DNA of 17,345 bases from an uncultured Eubacteriales bacterium. GTDB taxonomy: Bacteria; Bacillota; Clostridia; Oscillospirales; Oscillospiraceae. Where the stretch lies: positions 1-17,345 of the forward strand of contig CABQNH010000038.1 of the NCBI GenBank assembly GCA_902465435.1. The letters run 5' to 3'. Numbering within the stretch: position 1 is the stretch's first letter; every line of letters begins with the position of its first letter. The position numbers and the translations under genes are program-made. This document shows positions 7,029 to 14,065 of the stretch, in pieces. Under the pieces are notes generated by a model that was given only the letters and a program-made list of their open reading frames with translations, was not told where the DNA came from and did no database searches.

Positions 7029-7057
7029 ATTATAGCGACATAGCCGCTGCTTGTCAA
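7029..7057 (-). promoter_or_regulatory. Consensus sigma-A promoter of the hydrolase-phosphatidyltransferase unit
   Basis: Minus strand: TTGACA (7052-7057), a 17-base spacer and TATAAT (7029-7034), both perfect matches. Transcription would start near 7022, leaving about 170 bases before the hydrolase ATG, most of it covered by the possible 44-codon ORF. This is the best promoter match in the window. Confidence 0.85.
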
Positions 7058-7341
7058 CCATAAAACCATCCTGCAGCTCCGCAAAATGATAAGGAACCTC
7101 CGAAGCAACCCATCTGTCCGGCAGGGGCTTTTTCGTCCATGCAAGCTTCTATCGAAAAAGTCCTGCCTCTTGCACTGAGAATGGATTCAGAGGTTCCCTA
7201 CCCGCACGCTTTCGCGCACCGTCAAATTCCATTGCACGCTTCCCGGAAAATTGTCCGGCGGTTTTCTGTGTGAATTTCCCGACTTGCCGCAGCCGTTCTT
7301 CGTCCCACCGCTGAAAACCGCCGACATCGCCCATTCTATTT
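7058..7341. other. Intergenic region between spoIVB and the hydrolase promoter
   Basis: It holds the 107-bp palindromic element at 7092-7198 and otherwise no gene that I can support. A minus-strand 87-codon ORF over 7149-7412 runs through the end of spoIVB in another frame and has no family features. No clear intrinsic terminator for spoIVB was seen unless the palindromic element serves. Confidence 0.6.
7092..7198. repeat. 107-bp palindromic element with terminal inverted repeats (MITE-like or structured RNA)
   Basis: The ends are inverted repeats: GGAACCTCCGAA inward from 7093, and GGAACCTCTGAA on the other strand inward from 7197. Nested inside are AACCCAT (7107-7113) facing ATGGATT (7181-7187), then a 13-bp stem with a small bulge (7121-7135 with 7153-7166). 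TA flanks each side (7090-7091 and 7199-7200), as in TA target duplications. The fold is one long rod on either strand. No transposase is inside. It could be a miniature transposable element or an RNA gene. Confidence 0.55.
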
Positions 7342-8334
7342 TTAAGCTGCCGCCTGCAGCATATTCTCAATAAAAATCCCGTAGCCCGTCGTCGGTTTAT
7401 CAACGAGGACATGGGTCACCGCGCCGACCAGTTTCCCATTTTGCAGGATGGGACTTCCGGACATTCCCTGCACAATGCCGCCCGTCTTTTCCAGGAGCAC
7501 CGGATCCGTGACCTCCAGTAGAAGGTTTCGGCAATGCGGATCTGCCGGGAGAAGCTTGCGGATCTGCACCGAATAAGCACATACATTGGTTCCGTCCACA
7601 TTCGAAAGAATCGTCGCCTCACCGGTTCGTATCTCGTCGCTGCTTGCCACCGGCAGCGCCGTCCCCTCAAACGGCTGACCATCCAGCGAACCGAAAACGC
7701 CCTGCTCCGTATTGCGTCGGATCTCGCCGACCGTCTGGGCGGGATCAAACGCGCCCTTCAGCGCGCCCGGCTCTCCGGCATGACTTTTTTTCACCTGCAC
7801 CACGCTTGCCCGCATCACCTGGCCGCTGCGAATCTGCAAAAGTGCGCCTGTCGTCGGCTCATTGACCGCGTGCCCCAACGCACCGAACTCGCCGCTTTCC
7901 GGGTCATAAAAGGTCACGGTTCCAACACCCGCTACGCGATCCCGCGCATAGAGTCCCAAGCGATAGCCGTCGGCCGTTCTTGTCGGCAGGACCTGGAGAC
8001 TGACGTCTCTTCCCATGCGCTGCAGCTGAATGCAGAGCGCGCAGCCCTGTCCCCGCTCCACAGCGTCTCGTAGCTCCTCGACCGTTTTTACGTTCTCTCC
8101 ATCCACCCGCATAATCTGATCTCCTTTTCGAATTCCCGCCTTTTCCGCCGACGACACGTCCTCCTCAAACCCAACGACCAGAACGCCGCGGCTTTGCAGT
8201 TGGATTCCGATCGCACTGCCCACCGGCACCAAGGCATTCGGCACCTGCGCGCCGGCGGTGACCGTCATCAGCAGTGCAGCCGCAAACGCGAAAATTGTCC
8301 GGCCAAAATACCGTTTTGTCGTTTTTTTCTTCAT
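7342..8334 (-). CDS. spoIVB: SpoIVB peptidase, sporulation signalling protease (S55 family)
   Basis: 330 residues. In Bacillus, SpoIVB is made in the forespore under sigma-G, secreted into the intermembrane space, and cleaves SpoIVFA so that pro-sigma-K can be processed in the mother cell. Here an N-terminal signal anchor (about 10-30) is followed by a PDZ domain (about 45-115) and the S55 peptidase domain. Catalytic residues fit the family: H155 in GALGHAVNE, D277 in EVTDPVL and S292 in GMSGSP. The 15-residue gap between Asp and Ser equals that of B. subtilis (D363/S378). The ATG at 8334 is chosen over an ORF start 41 codons upstream because GGAGG lies 8 bases before it and the signal anchor then begins correctly. 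spo0A, its usual partner downstream, is absent. Confidence 0.93.
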   Translation of the reverse strand: MKKKTTKRYFGRTIFAFAAALLMTVTAGAQVPNALVPVGSAIGIQLQSRGVLVVGFEEDVSSAEKAGIRKGDQIMRVDGENVKTVEELRDAVERGQGCALCIQLQRMGRDVSLQVLPTRTADGYRLGLYARDRVAGVGTVTFYDPESGEFGALGHAVNEPTTGALLQIRSGQVMRASVVQVKKSHAGEPGALKGAFDPAQTVGEIRRNTEQGVFGSLDGQPFEGTALPVASSDEIRTGEATILSNVDGTNVCAYSVQIRKLLPADPHCRNLLLEVTDPVLLEKTGGIVQGMSGSPILQNGKLVGAVTHVLVDKPTTGYGIFIENMLQAAA

Positions 8335-8369
8335 TCCGCCATCCTCCCGCAATTTTTTTGCTTCACTTT

Positions 8370-8376
8370 TAATATG
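8370..8376 (-). promoter_or_regulatory. Possible sigma-F/G-type -10 element before spoIVB
   Basis: CATATTA on the minus strand fits the forespore sigma -10 consensus CATAnTA and lies 36 bases before the spoIVB start, where a short leader would be expected. The -35 region is T-rich and does not match GnATA, so the call is tentative. Confidence 0.3.
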
Positions 8377-8536
8377 GCAAAAACCGCGAACAAAAAACGA
8401 CGCGCGCGATAGTAAATCCATGTTGCATTTCCTTGTTAAAAAATGAAACCGCCGCAATCAGCCTGTTTTTTCGCCATGCGCCGGAATTGTTTCTCATTTT
8501 TAAATTATTTTTCATTGAACCGCGCCTTGTGTGGAA

Positions 8537-8599
8537 GAGGAGCCGGGTGTCTGCCCAATGTTGCTAACTTAGTGACATTGGGTATCTGCCCGACTCCTC
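8537..8599. repeat. 63-bp imperfect palindrome just after gpsA
   Basis: Arms 8537-8561 and 8575-8599 match as GAGGAG-x-CGGG-x6-CCCAATGT. The central 13 bases also nearly pair (CTAACTTAG core), so the whole can form one long hairpin or cruciform. It begins 5 bases after the gpsA stop, but no T-run follows on the minus strand, so it is not a normal intrinsic terminator. It may be a REP/MITE-like repeat or an mRNA 3'-end stabiliser. Confidence 0.6.
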
Positions 8600-8604
8600 G
8601 CTTC

Positions 8605-9612
8605 TCACCGGCTGTTGACCCAGCCGGCATCCTCTATTTCATGCGTTTTCCTGCGAAGCATCAAAGCGTTGATCGCTTCACGCGGGTCCTTCCCGTGATA
8701 CAGAAGCGCATAGGCCTCCTGCGTGATCGGCATCTCCACACCGACCCGCTGCGCAAGCTCCATGGCAGACTGTGCGGCGTAATAGCCCTCGACGACTGCG
8801 CCGACCTCCTTCATTGCCTCCTGCACGCCCATGCCCTCGCCGATCAGAATGCCCGCGCGGCGATTCCGCGAATGCATGGAGGTGCAGGTCACGATCAAAT
8901 CACCCACGCCCGCAAGACCGGCAAAGGTTTCATGCCGGGAGCCGAGCGCCATGCCGAGCCGCGCCACCTCCGTCAGGCCTCGCGTCATCAAAAGCGCCTT
9001 GGTGTTATCGCCAAACTTCATTCCGTCGCAAATGCCCGCACACAGCGCAATGACATTTTTCAGCGCCGCGCTCAGCTCCACGCCTACCACGTCCGGGCTG
9101 GTGTAAACACGGAATCGATCATTCATGAAAACATCCTGCACCAGCTCTGCCTTTGCCTTATCCGGGCAGGCAGCGACCACGCCGGTCGGCACGCCGCGAC
9201 CAACCTCCTCTGCATGGGACGGGCCGGAGAGCGCCGTAACGGTCTTTCCCGTCTCCTCCTCTACGATTTCGGACATTCGTTTTCCGGTCTTGGCCTCAAT
9301 GCCCTTCGTCACGGAGACAAGCGTCACGTCATCCTCTAAATAGGGTGCCACAGCCCTCGCTGCAGAGCGAACGGCAAAGGAGGGCGTTGCCATAACGACC
9401 ATCTGCTTTCCGCGCACGCAGGCAGGATCCGACGTAAAATGGAAATCCTCCGGCAGCCTGACACCCTTCAAAAAGGGATTTTCCAGCGTCCGTGCAAGAT
9501 TCTCACTTTCTTCTTTCGAATAGGACCACAGCGTAATTTCATGACCATTTTCATGCAGCAGCTTGGAAAGCGCTGTACCCCAGCCGCCGCTTCCGATCAC
9601 CGCAATCTTCAT
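8605..9612 (-). CDS. gpsA: NAD(P)-dependent glycerol-3-phosphate dehydrogenase
   Basis: 335 residues. It reduces dihydroxyacetone phosphate to sn-glycerol-3-phosphate in the cytosol, the backbone for phospholipids. The Rossmann dinucleotide site GSGGWGTAL (7-15) opens the protein. MATPSFA and SVTKGIE follow, then GPSHAEEVGRG (130-140) and SAALKNVIAL with the expected catalytic lysine (K185). GDLIVTC and SRNR lie in the substrate domain. AAAGGAGA lies 6 bases before the ATG. It follows plsY by 11 bp, so supplier and user of glycerol-3-phosphate are made together. B. subtilis has der-gpsA-spoIVA; here spoIVA does not follow. Confidence 0.97.
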   Translation of the reverse strand: MKIAVIGSGGWGTALSKLLHENGHEITLWSYSKEESENLARTLENPFLKGVRLPEDFHFTSDPACVRGKQMVVMATPSFAVRSAARAVAPYLEDDVTLVSVTKGIEAKTGKRMSEIVEEETGKTVTALSGPSHAEEVGRGVPTGVVAACPDKAKAELVQDVFMNDRFRVYTSPDVVGVELSAALKNVIALCAGICDGMKFGDNTKALLMTRGLTEVARLGMALGSRHETFAGLAGVGDLIVTCTSMHSRNRRAGILIGEGMGVQEAMKEVGAVVEGYYAAQSAMELAQRVGVEMPITQEAYALLYHGKDPREAINALMLRRKTHEIEDAGWVNSR

Positions 9613-9623
9613 AGACTTCTCCT

Positions 9624-10241
9624 TTACGACTTATGATGTAGCGAAAATTTGGATTCCGTTCCGTTCAGCAGGCGCGCCACATTGGAACGGTGCATATAAA
9701 TTGCCAGCGTGCCCAGCATCCACGCGCCCAGCACAATGCCCCAGCTTTTCCAGTACAAAACCGTCAAAAGAATCTGGCAGGTCAGAAGCGCGCACAGCGA
9801 GCCGAGCGAAACATAGCGTGTCAGAAGCAGAACAAGGATAAACACACTGATCCCGATCAAGAAAATGCGGAAATCCACCATACCGACGACAGCGGCACTG
9901 CAGAGCACGCCCTTTCCGCCGTGAAAACGATAAAGCACAGGGAATACATGACCGAGCTGCACCGCGACGCCTGCGAACATCCTTCCATAGGGCGCGATTG
10001 CGGTTCCCTTCAGGAGCCATTGCCCAATCAGGCAGGCGGCGACGGATTTGAAAACGTCGATCAGCAGCACAATGAGCGTCTGCACACCGCCATAGTTGCG
10101 GTAAAAATTCGTCAGGCCGGCATTCCCGCTTCCCTTTTTCCGAATATCCTCCTTGCGAACCAGCGTGCTGATTAAAATTGCACCGTTTAAGTTCCCCAGA
10201 AAATAGGAAACAATCAGTACGATTCCCAGCCGGTAGAGCAT
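9624..10241 (-). CDS. plsY: Acyl-phosphate:glycerol-3-phosphate acyltransferase
   Basis: 205 residues, a polytopic membrane protein. It transfers an acyl chain from acyl-phosphate to glycerol-3-phosphate, giving lysophosphatidic acid, the first committed phospholipid step. Conserved motifs are in order: SYFLGNLNGA near the start, the first active-site loop KKGSGNAGLTN (about 35-45), the second loop RFHGGKG (about 105-111) and the third, RSNVARLLNGTE, near the end. The hydrophobic segments between them fit five or more spans. AAGGAGG inside the end of der lies 8 bases before the ATG, and only 3 bases separate the two genes. The order der-plsY-gpsA is widespread in clostridia. Confidence 0.95.
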   Translation of the reverse strand: MLYRLGIVLIVSYFLGNLNGAILISTLVRKEDIRKKGSGNAGLTNFYRNYGGVQTLIVLLIDVFKSVAACLIGQWLLKGTAIAPYGRMFAGVAVQLGHVFPVLYRFHGGKGVLCSAAVVGMVDFRIFLIGISVFILVLLLTRYVSLGSLCALLTCQILLTVLYWKSWGIVLGAWMLGTLAIYMHRSNVARLLNGTESKFSLHHKS

Positions 10242-10244
10242 ACC

Positions 10245-11573
10245 TCAGTCCTCCTTGTCGCCCTTCTGGCGGATGGTAATTCGGATTGGCGTTCCCTCCA
10301 GCCCGAAAACCGCGCGAATCTGGTTTTCCAAATAGCGCTGATAGGAGAAGTGGAACAGGCGCGCATCATTGCAGAAAAACACAAAATGCGGCGGCTTGAC
10401 GCCGGTCTGCGTCACATAGTAGATTTTCAGACGTCTGCCCTTATCCGTCGGCGGCTGCACACGCGCCGTCGCATCCTCCAGAATATTATTGAGCATTCCG
10501 GTCGTGATGCGCAGCGCTGCCTGCTCGTTGACAAAATTGATCAGCTCAAAGAGCTTGTCCACACGCTGCCCGGTCAGTGCCGAAATAAACAACAGCGGCG
10601 CATAGGTCATATAACTCAAATCTCTGCGAATCTGCGCCGTTTTTTCGTCCATCGTCTTGGTTTCCTTTTCGACGGTGTCCCACTTATTGGCGACGATGAT
10701 GCAGGCCTTCCCAGCCTCATGCGCAAGTCCCGCAATCTTGGTGTCCTGGTCGGTCACGCCCTCATTCGCATCAATTAAAATCAGGCACACGTCGCAGCGG
10801 TCGATCGCATTGACCGAGCGCATATTGGAATACTTTTCGATCGCATCGTCAACCTTTGACTTGCGGCGCATTCCCGCCGTATCGATGAAACAGTATTTCC
10901 CGTGCTCGTTTTCAAAATAGCTGTCAATGGCGTCCCTCGTCGTTCCTGCCACATTGGAGACGATCGAGCGCTGCTGCCCCAGAATTTTGTTGAGCAGGCT
11001 GGACTTGCCGACGTTCGGCTTGCCGACAATGGCAACCTTGATCACGTCCTGCTCCTCTTCCTCCTCCGTCTCCGGCGGGAAATGCGCCACACACCAGTCC
11101 AGCAGGTCACCCGTGCCGTGGCCGTGAATCGCCGATACCTCGATCGGGTCTCCCAGCCCCAGTCCGTAAAACTCGTAAACGTCGGGGTTTGTCGCTCCGA
11201 CGGAATCACACTTATTGACCGCAAGACAGACCGGCTTCTTTGCGCGCAGAAGCAGATTGGCAATCTCCTGATCGGCCGCCGTCATTCCGACGCGCACATC
11301 CGTGACCATCACGATCACCGTCGCCGTCTCGATGGCGATCTCCGCCTGACGGCGCATAAAAAGCAGCATCTCGCTGTCCGTGGACGGCTCGATTCCGCCG
11401 GTATCGATCAATTCAAAGCTTCTGCCATTCCAATCGCAGGCGCCGTAAATCCGGTCGCGCGTCACGCCCGGCGTATCCTCTACAATTGCGGTACGGCGGC
11501 CTGTCAGCTTGTTAAACAGCATCGACTTGCCGACATTGGGTCGTCCGACAATCGCGACCAATGGTTTTGCCAT
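10245..11573 (-). CDS. der: Ribosome-associated double GTPase Der (EngA)
   Basis: 442 residues. An essential GTPase with two tandem G domains that helps assemble the 50S subunit. The first P-loop is GRPNVGKS (10-17), with DTPG near 34 and NKCD (120-123). The second P-loop is GKPNVGKS (184-191), with DTAG and NKWD later. The C-terminal KH-like domain (about 355-442) includes YYVTQTG and PTPIRI-like endings (GTPIRI). The open frame extends 55 codons upstream, but MAKPLVAIVGRPN is the conserved start and AAGGAGG lies 7 bases before this ATG. It is the first gene of der-plsY-gpsA. Confidence 0.96.
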   Translation of the reverse strand: MAKPLVAIVGRPNVGKSMLFNKLTGRRTAIVEDTPGVTRDRIYGACDWNGRSFELIDTGGIEPSTDSEMLLFMRRQAEIAIETATVIVMVTDVRVGMTAADQEIANLLLRAKKPVCLAVNKCDSVGATNPDVYEFYGLGLGDPIEVSAIHGHGTGDLLDWCVAHFPPETEEEEEQDVIKVAIVGKPNVGKSSLLNKILGQQRSIVSNVAGTTRDAIDSYFENEHGKYCFIDTAGMRRKSKVDDAIEKYSNMRSVNAIDRCDVCLILIDANEGVTDQDTKIAGLAHEAGKACIIVANKWDTVEKETKTMDEKTAQIRRDLSYMTYAPLLFISALTGQRVDKLFELINFVNEQAALRITTGMLNNILEDATARVQPPTDKGRRLKIYYVTQTGVKPPHFVFFCNDARLFHFSYQRYLENQIRAVFGLEGTPIRITIRQKGDKED

Positions 11574-11827
11574 ACAATCGCCTCCTTTTTCCTTCGAAAC
11601 CGCAGCTTCAATCCGCGCAGATACACCGGCGGAAAATCGCCGCTGTCCGCTGCGGGAAATTGATTCATCGGTTTCCTTTCTCCCAATAGACTCATGCGTC
11701 TTTATATTATGGCACGAAAGCCCGGAAAAATCAAGCAAAAATCAGAAAAACGAACGCTCCATGACCGCCCGCGTGCCATGAGATGAAAAACCGGCGATAC
11801 GCTTAAGTCGGATTCATTTCATTTTGC
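11574..11827. other. Leader of der and spacer to the neighbouring terminator
   Basis: 11574-11705 is the der leader. It contains a short ORF beginning MNQFPAADSGD in another frame that runs into der; it has no family features. 11735-11827 shows nothing beyond AT-rich sequence between the promoter and the HD-gene terminator. Confidence 0.5.
11706..11734 (-). promoter_or_regulatory. Sigma-A promoter of der-plsY-gpsA
   Basis: Minus strand: TTGATT (11729-11734), a 17-base spacer and CATAAT (11706-11711). The expected leader is about 125 bases before the der ATG at 11573. Confidence 0.7.
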
Positions 11828-11864
11828 AAAAAAGGGGCGCGCCGGTTAACCCCTCCGACGCGCC
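11828..11864 (-). terminator. Rho-independent terminator after the HD-domain gene
   Basis: Minus strand: a GGCGCG-T-CGG arm (11855-11864) pairs with CCG-G-CGCGCC (11836-11845) through a 9-base loop, followed by CC and six Ts (11828-11833). It lies about 80 bases past the stop of the HD gene. Confidence 0.85.
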
Positions 11865-11942
11865 TGTTTCTCCGTAATCGCCTCTGCATGAGCCGCTGGC
11901 GGCAGTTCGTGCTGCCCTTTCCTTCCTCCGTGCGAACCGCGT

Positions 11943-12593
11943 TTATTCCGCCGTTGCCTTGACGGGAAGGTCGAAATCGACCGCCGAAGAAGCGGCAGCA
12001 GCATCCTCCGTCCCTCCATTGGGCGGCTGTATTCCGGCCTGCGCCAGCTTTTGCAGCGTCTCTTCGCGGATGCACCGGCGAAATGCCGTGAGGTAGGGAG
12101 AAAATGCAGTATTTTCACTGCCGTAAGTCAGGTTCAGCGCATACTCGTTCGGCGACCAGGACGCAAGATCCGATTCGTTGTGCTGAATGACCGCCTCCAG
12201 CTTATCCAGCGCCTTGTAAATTCTCGCCTCTACGGTCTGCTGTGCCTCCATTTCCTCATAGAGCGCACACATTTCCATGCAGTACGGCTCCGGCAGCGCG
12301 GCAACCCATGCATCCAAAAGAGCCGCCTCTACCTCCTCATCCCGCTCCGTTTTTTGAAAGGTCGGGATATCGCCCGTAAAGCACTCGCCCAGATCGTGGA
12401 TCAGGCACATTCGGATCACCTTATCCAGATCGGCGTCGGGATATTCGTCGTGCATCCAGTACGCCATTAAGGCCGTACGCCAGCTGTGCTCGGCCACGCT
12501 TTCGCGTCTGCCCTTTGTGGTGTTGCAGTGCCTTGTCGTATCCTTTAATCGCTCTGCGGTGTGCAGAGCCTCCAGCAGTCGTTTCCCATCCAT
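11943..12593 (-). CDS. HD-domain phosphohydrolase, YfbR/HDDC2-like (probable 5'-nucleotidase-type)
   Basis: 216 residues. HD-superfamily metal-dependent phosphohydrolase. The metal-site residues are visible: H36 in AEHSWRT, H66-D67 in IHDLGE and D130 in KALDKLEAV. The spacing and the DLGECFTGDIP motif resemble the YfbR/HDDC2 group, whose characterised members release phosphate from deoxynucleoside 5'-monophosphates. Nucleotide specificity here is inference. The last 25 residues or so (after IQPPNGG) are rich in Ala, Asp and Thr and look like a disordered tail outside the domain. Only a weak GGGGA site precedes the ATG at 12593. It is 135 bp downstream of trxA; a separate promoter was not recognised. 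Confidence 0.85.
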   Translation of the reverse strand: MDGKRLLEALHTAERLKDTTRHCNTTKGRRESVAEHSWRTALMAYWMHDEYPDADLDKVIRMCLIHDLGECFTGDIPTFQKTERDEEVEAALLDAWVAALPEPYCMEMCALYEEMEAQQTVEARIYKALDKLEAVIQHNESDLASWSPNEYALNLTYGSENTAFSPYLTAFRRCIREETLQKLAQAGIQPPNGGTEDAAAASSAVDFDLPVKATAE

Positions 12594-12728
12594 ATGCTTT
12601 TCCCCATCTCTTTCTAAAAAGACTCATGGACTTTCTGATTTCATGCTCAGCGTTAAAAAACGATTCGCACAAAGAACGCAGCGCATTGCCGATTTAACGG
12701 TGACGGACTCGATTGTCAGTCTATCGCA

Positions 12729-13043
12729 TCATTCCCTTAGGAGCGACTCCAGCTCCCGCTTCTGGCAGAAGCCGACGTGCTGCGCGGCAAGCTCGCCGCC
12801 GCGGAAGACCAGCACGGTAGGGATGCTGACGATTCCAAATTGCCTTGCAAGCTCCGGCTCCTCGTCTACATTCACCTTTCCGACCTTGACCGTTCCGTCA
12901 TATTCCTCGGCAAGCTCCGCAACGACCGGTGCCAGCATCCGGCAGGGGCCGCACCACGTCGCCCAGAAGTCCACCAAAACAGGCAGCTCGGACTGCAGCA
13001 CCTCTCTCTCAAAATTCTCCTGGTTCAATGCAAGTTCAGCCAT
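12729..13043 (-). CDS. trxA: Thioredoxin
   Basis: 104 residues, the normal size of a single-domain cytosolic thioredoxin. It keeps protein disulfides reduced. The active site is canonical: FWATWCGPCRMLAP with C31 and C34. D25 (VDFWA) is the buried aspartate and VSIPTV holds the cis-proline. The start is supported by AAAGGAGG 9-10 bases upstream. The gene overlaps the end of the ferredoxin:thioredoxin reductase gene by 8 bp, so this thioredoxin is probably its direct substrate. Confidence 0.96.
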   Translation of the reverse strand: MAELALNQENFEREVLQSELPVLVDFWATWCGPCRMLAPVVAELAEEYDGTVKVGKVNVDEEPELARQFGIVSIPTVLVFRGGELAAQHVGFCQKRELESLLRE

Positions 13044-13287
13044 TCGATTTCTCCTCCTTTGTCTTTTGTTTCCTCGCGGGTCGATCCCCGTCCTCCTTGG
13101 ATTTGTAATACAGCATGCAGTGACAGAAGCCCTCAAAATCCGGGTCCTCCATCTGATGCCGGAATTCCTCGCACATACACCGATTGGCCTCTGTACGCTC
13201 CAGCCGACAGGGGCAAAAGCCGCCCGTCATCATCAAGCCGGCCTTAATCTGCTTTACAAGCTCCGTGTCCGGATTCAGCGTTACCAT
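13036..13287 (-). CDS. Ferredoxin:thioredoxin reductase catalytic chain
   Basis: 83 residues. It passes electrons from ferredoxin to the thioredoxin disulfide through a [4Fe-4S] cluster next to a redox-active disulfide. Three CxC motifs are present: CPC (25, 27), CMC (37, 39) and CHC (55, 57), ending FEGFCHCMLYY as in the plant and cyanobacterial catalytic chain. By analogy with Synechocystis, C25, C37, C39 and C55 hold the cluster and C27-C57 form the disulfide. The spacing between the first two motifs is shorter than in chloroplasts. No variable (alpha) chain is seen nearby. The ATG at 13287 is chosen over an ORF start 15 codons upstream, which would lie in the promoter. The C-terminus is a charged, lysine-rich tail. 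It overlaps trxA by 8 bp. Confidence 0.92.
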   Translation of the reverse strand: MVTLNPDTELVKQIKAGLMMTGGFCPCRLERTEANRCMCEEFRHQMEDPDFEGFCHCMLYYKSKEDGDRPARKQKTKEEKSNG

Positions 13288-13322
13288 TCCGCACCCCACT
13301 CCTTTGTCTCGTTGTATTTTAT

Positions 13323-13331
13323 AGTATAACA
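13323..13331 (-). promoter_or_regulatory. Extended -10 promoter of the reductase-thioredoxin operon
   Basis: Minus strand TGTTATACT: TATACT (13323-13328) preceded by TG-n, giving an extended -10. No good -35 is seen, as is common for extended -10 promoters. It lies about 36 bases before the reductase ATG. Confidence 0.5.
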
Positions 13332-13544
13332 CATCCGAGGCAAAATTCGTTTCGCAATTTTGTCTTTTTTCTGAATTTTATCGAAACGGCACGATGGAGA
13401 CGTATTTGCAAATCCGCCGCGCAGCTCATTCACGGAATTTTACATAACATCATTGGATATGCAAATTATGAAAAACCGGCGTTGTTGACCGTAATTCTCC
13501 GCTTTTTCTCCCGCCGTATAAAGTTATAAACAGATTTCACAGCT

Positions 13545-13553
13545 TTATCCACA
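13545..13553 (+). other. Perfect DnaA-box sequence
   Basis: TTATCCACA, the consensus DnaA-binding 9-mer, with a near match TTATAAACA about 12 bases upstream. One box in an AT-rich spacer with no dnaA or dnaN gene nearby does not make an origin; it may titrate DnaA or be chance. Confidence 0.35.
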
Positions 13554-13789
13554 GGCAAAGCGCCTGAATTTCCAACGTCAGACCTCGATTTTGCCAAAAT
13601 GTTACAATTTGCGGCATGTGAAGTTCTTTCTTTCGCGAAAGCGTCCCTTGCGTTAACATAACAATTCTTTTTTCGAATTCCCTAAAAATTTTTTAGGATG
13701 CAAAAACTGACGGCGCATTTCCTCCCTCCTGCAAATGACGCCCGAGCTGCATTTTCGGTCAAAAAATGACGCCGCAGCGTCATAAAGAG

Positions 13790-13814
13790 GGCGGCGCTCC
13801 TTGGGAACGCCGCC
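13790..13814. repeat. GGCGGCG hairpin repeat, copy 1
   Basis: An 11-base arm (13790-13800), loop TTG and an 11-base arm (13804-13814). It matches copy 2 at 14068-14092 except for one base. That change gives a mismatch on the plus strand but a G-U pair on the minus-strand RNA. Confidence 0.6.
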
Positions 13815-13817
13815 GCA

Positions 13818-13946
13818 GCGTGTCAAAAACCATTTTTGACACGCTGGCAGACTTCAAGAAAGTTCGGAATACTAGTAACTTGCGCCCGTAGGCGTACATA
13901 AGTACGGTAGGGCGCGAGTTCCGAAGTAAGTCAAAATAATACACTT
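13818..13946. repeat. Dispersed structured repeat, copy A (129 bp)
   Basis: It is clearly homologous to 17163-17292 over its whole length. It contains hairpin 1, a perfect 12-bp stem (13818-13829 with 13833-13844), then AAGAAAGTTCGGAATAC, then hairpin 2, an 11-bp stem (13877-13887 with 13910-13920) with a G-U pair. The tail is CCGAAGTAAGTCAAAATAAT. No coding potential. Confidence 0.75.
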
Positions 13947-14012
13947 CATCAACTATCTGAACCGTATTTGTTTGAAATTTTTCAAAAACAGAACAGATGC
14001 GTTTCGCATGGA

Positions 14013-14045
14013 AATCGTCAAAAATGTTTTCTCGTTTTGACGATT
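14013..14045. repeat. 11-bp hairpin between the dispersed repeat and the hypothetical gene
   Basis: AATCGTCAAAA (14013-14023) and its exact complement (14035-14045) with an 11-base loop. The TCAAAA core echoes hairpin 1 of the dispersed repeat. Confidence 0.5.
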
Positions 14046-14065
14046 ACGGACTTTATTGACAGCCT

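Noticed and set aside
7092..7198. 6S RNA
   Set aside because: The rod shape is suggestive, but at 107 bases it is too short for a typical 6S RNA of about 180-200 bases, and I could not identify the conserved central bubble.
7149..7412. 87-codon minus-strand ORF past spoIVB
   Set aside because: It starts inside the spoIVB frame, crosses the palindromic element and shows no domain or good ribosome binding site.
8443..9339. 298-codon plus-strand ORF
   Set aside because: It runs antisense through gpsA, which has every expected motif in the other strand; it is a composition artefact.
11504..11695. 63-codon ORF overlapping the der start
   Set aside because: It runs out of frame into der and has no recognisable features; probably a chance frame in the leader.
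11574..11738. N-terminal extension of Der by 55 residues
   Set aside because: It would include the promoter and leader; the conserved MAKPLVAIVGRPN start has its own AAGGAGG.
13341..13368. Plus-strand terminator (7-bp inverted repeat then T-rich)
   Set aside because: The stem is short and AT-rich, no plus-strand gene precedes it, and it overlaps the upstream part of the reductase promoter.
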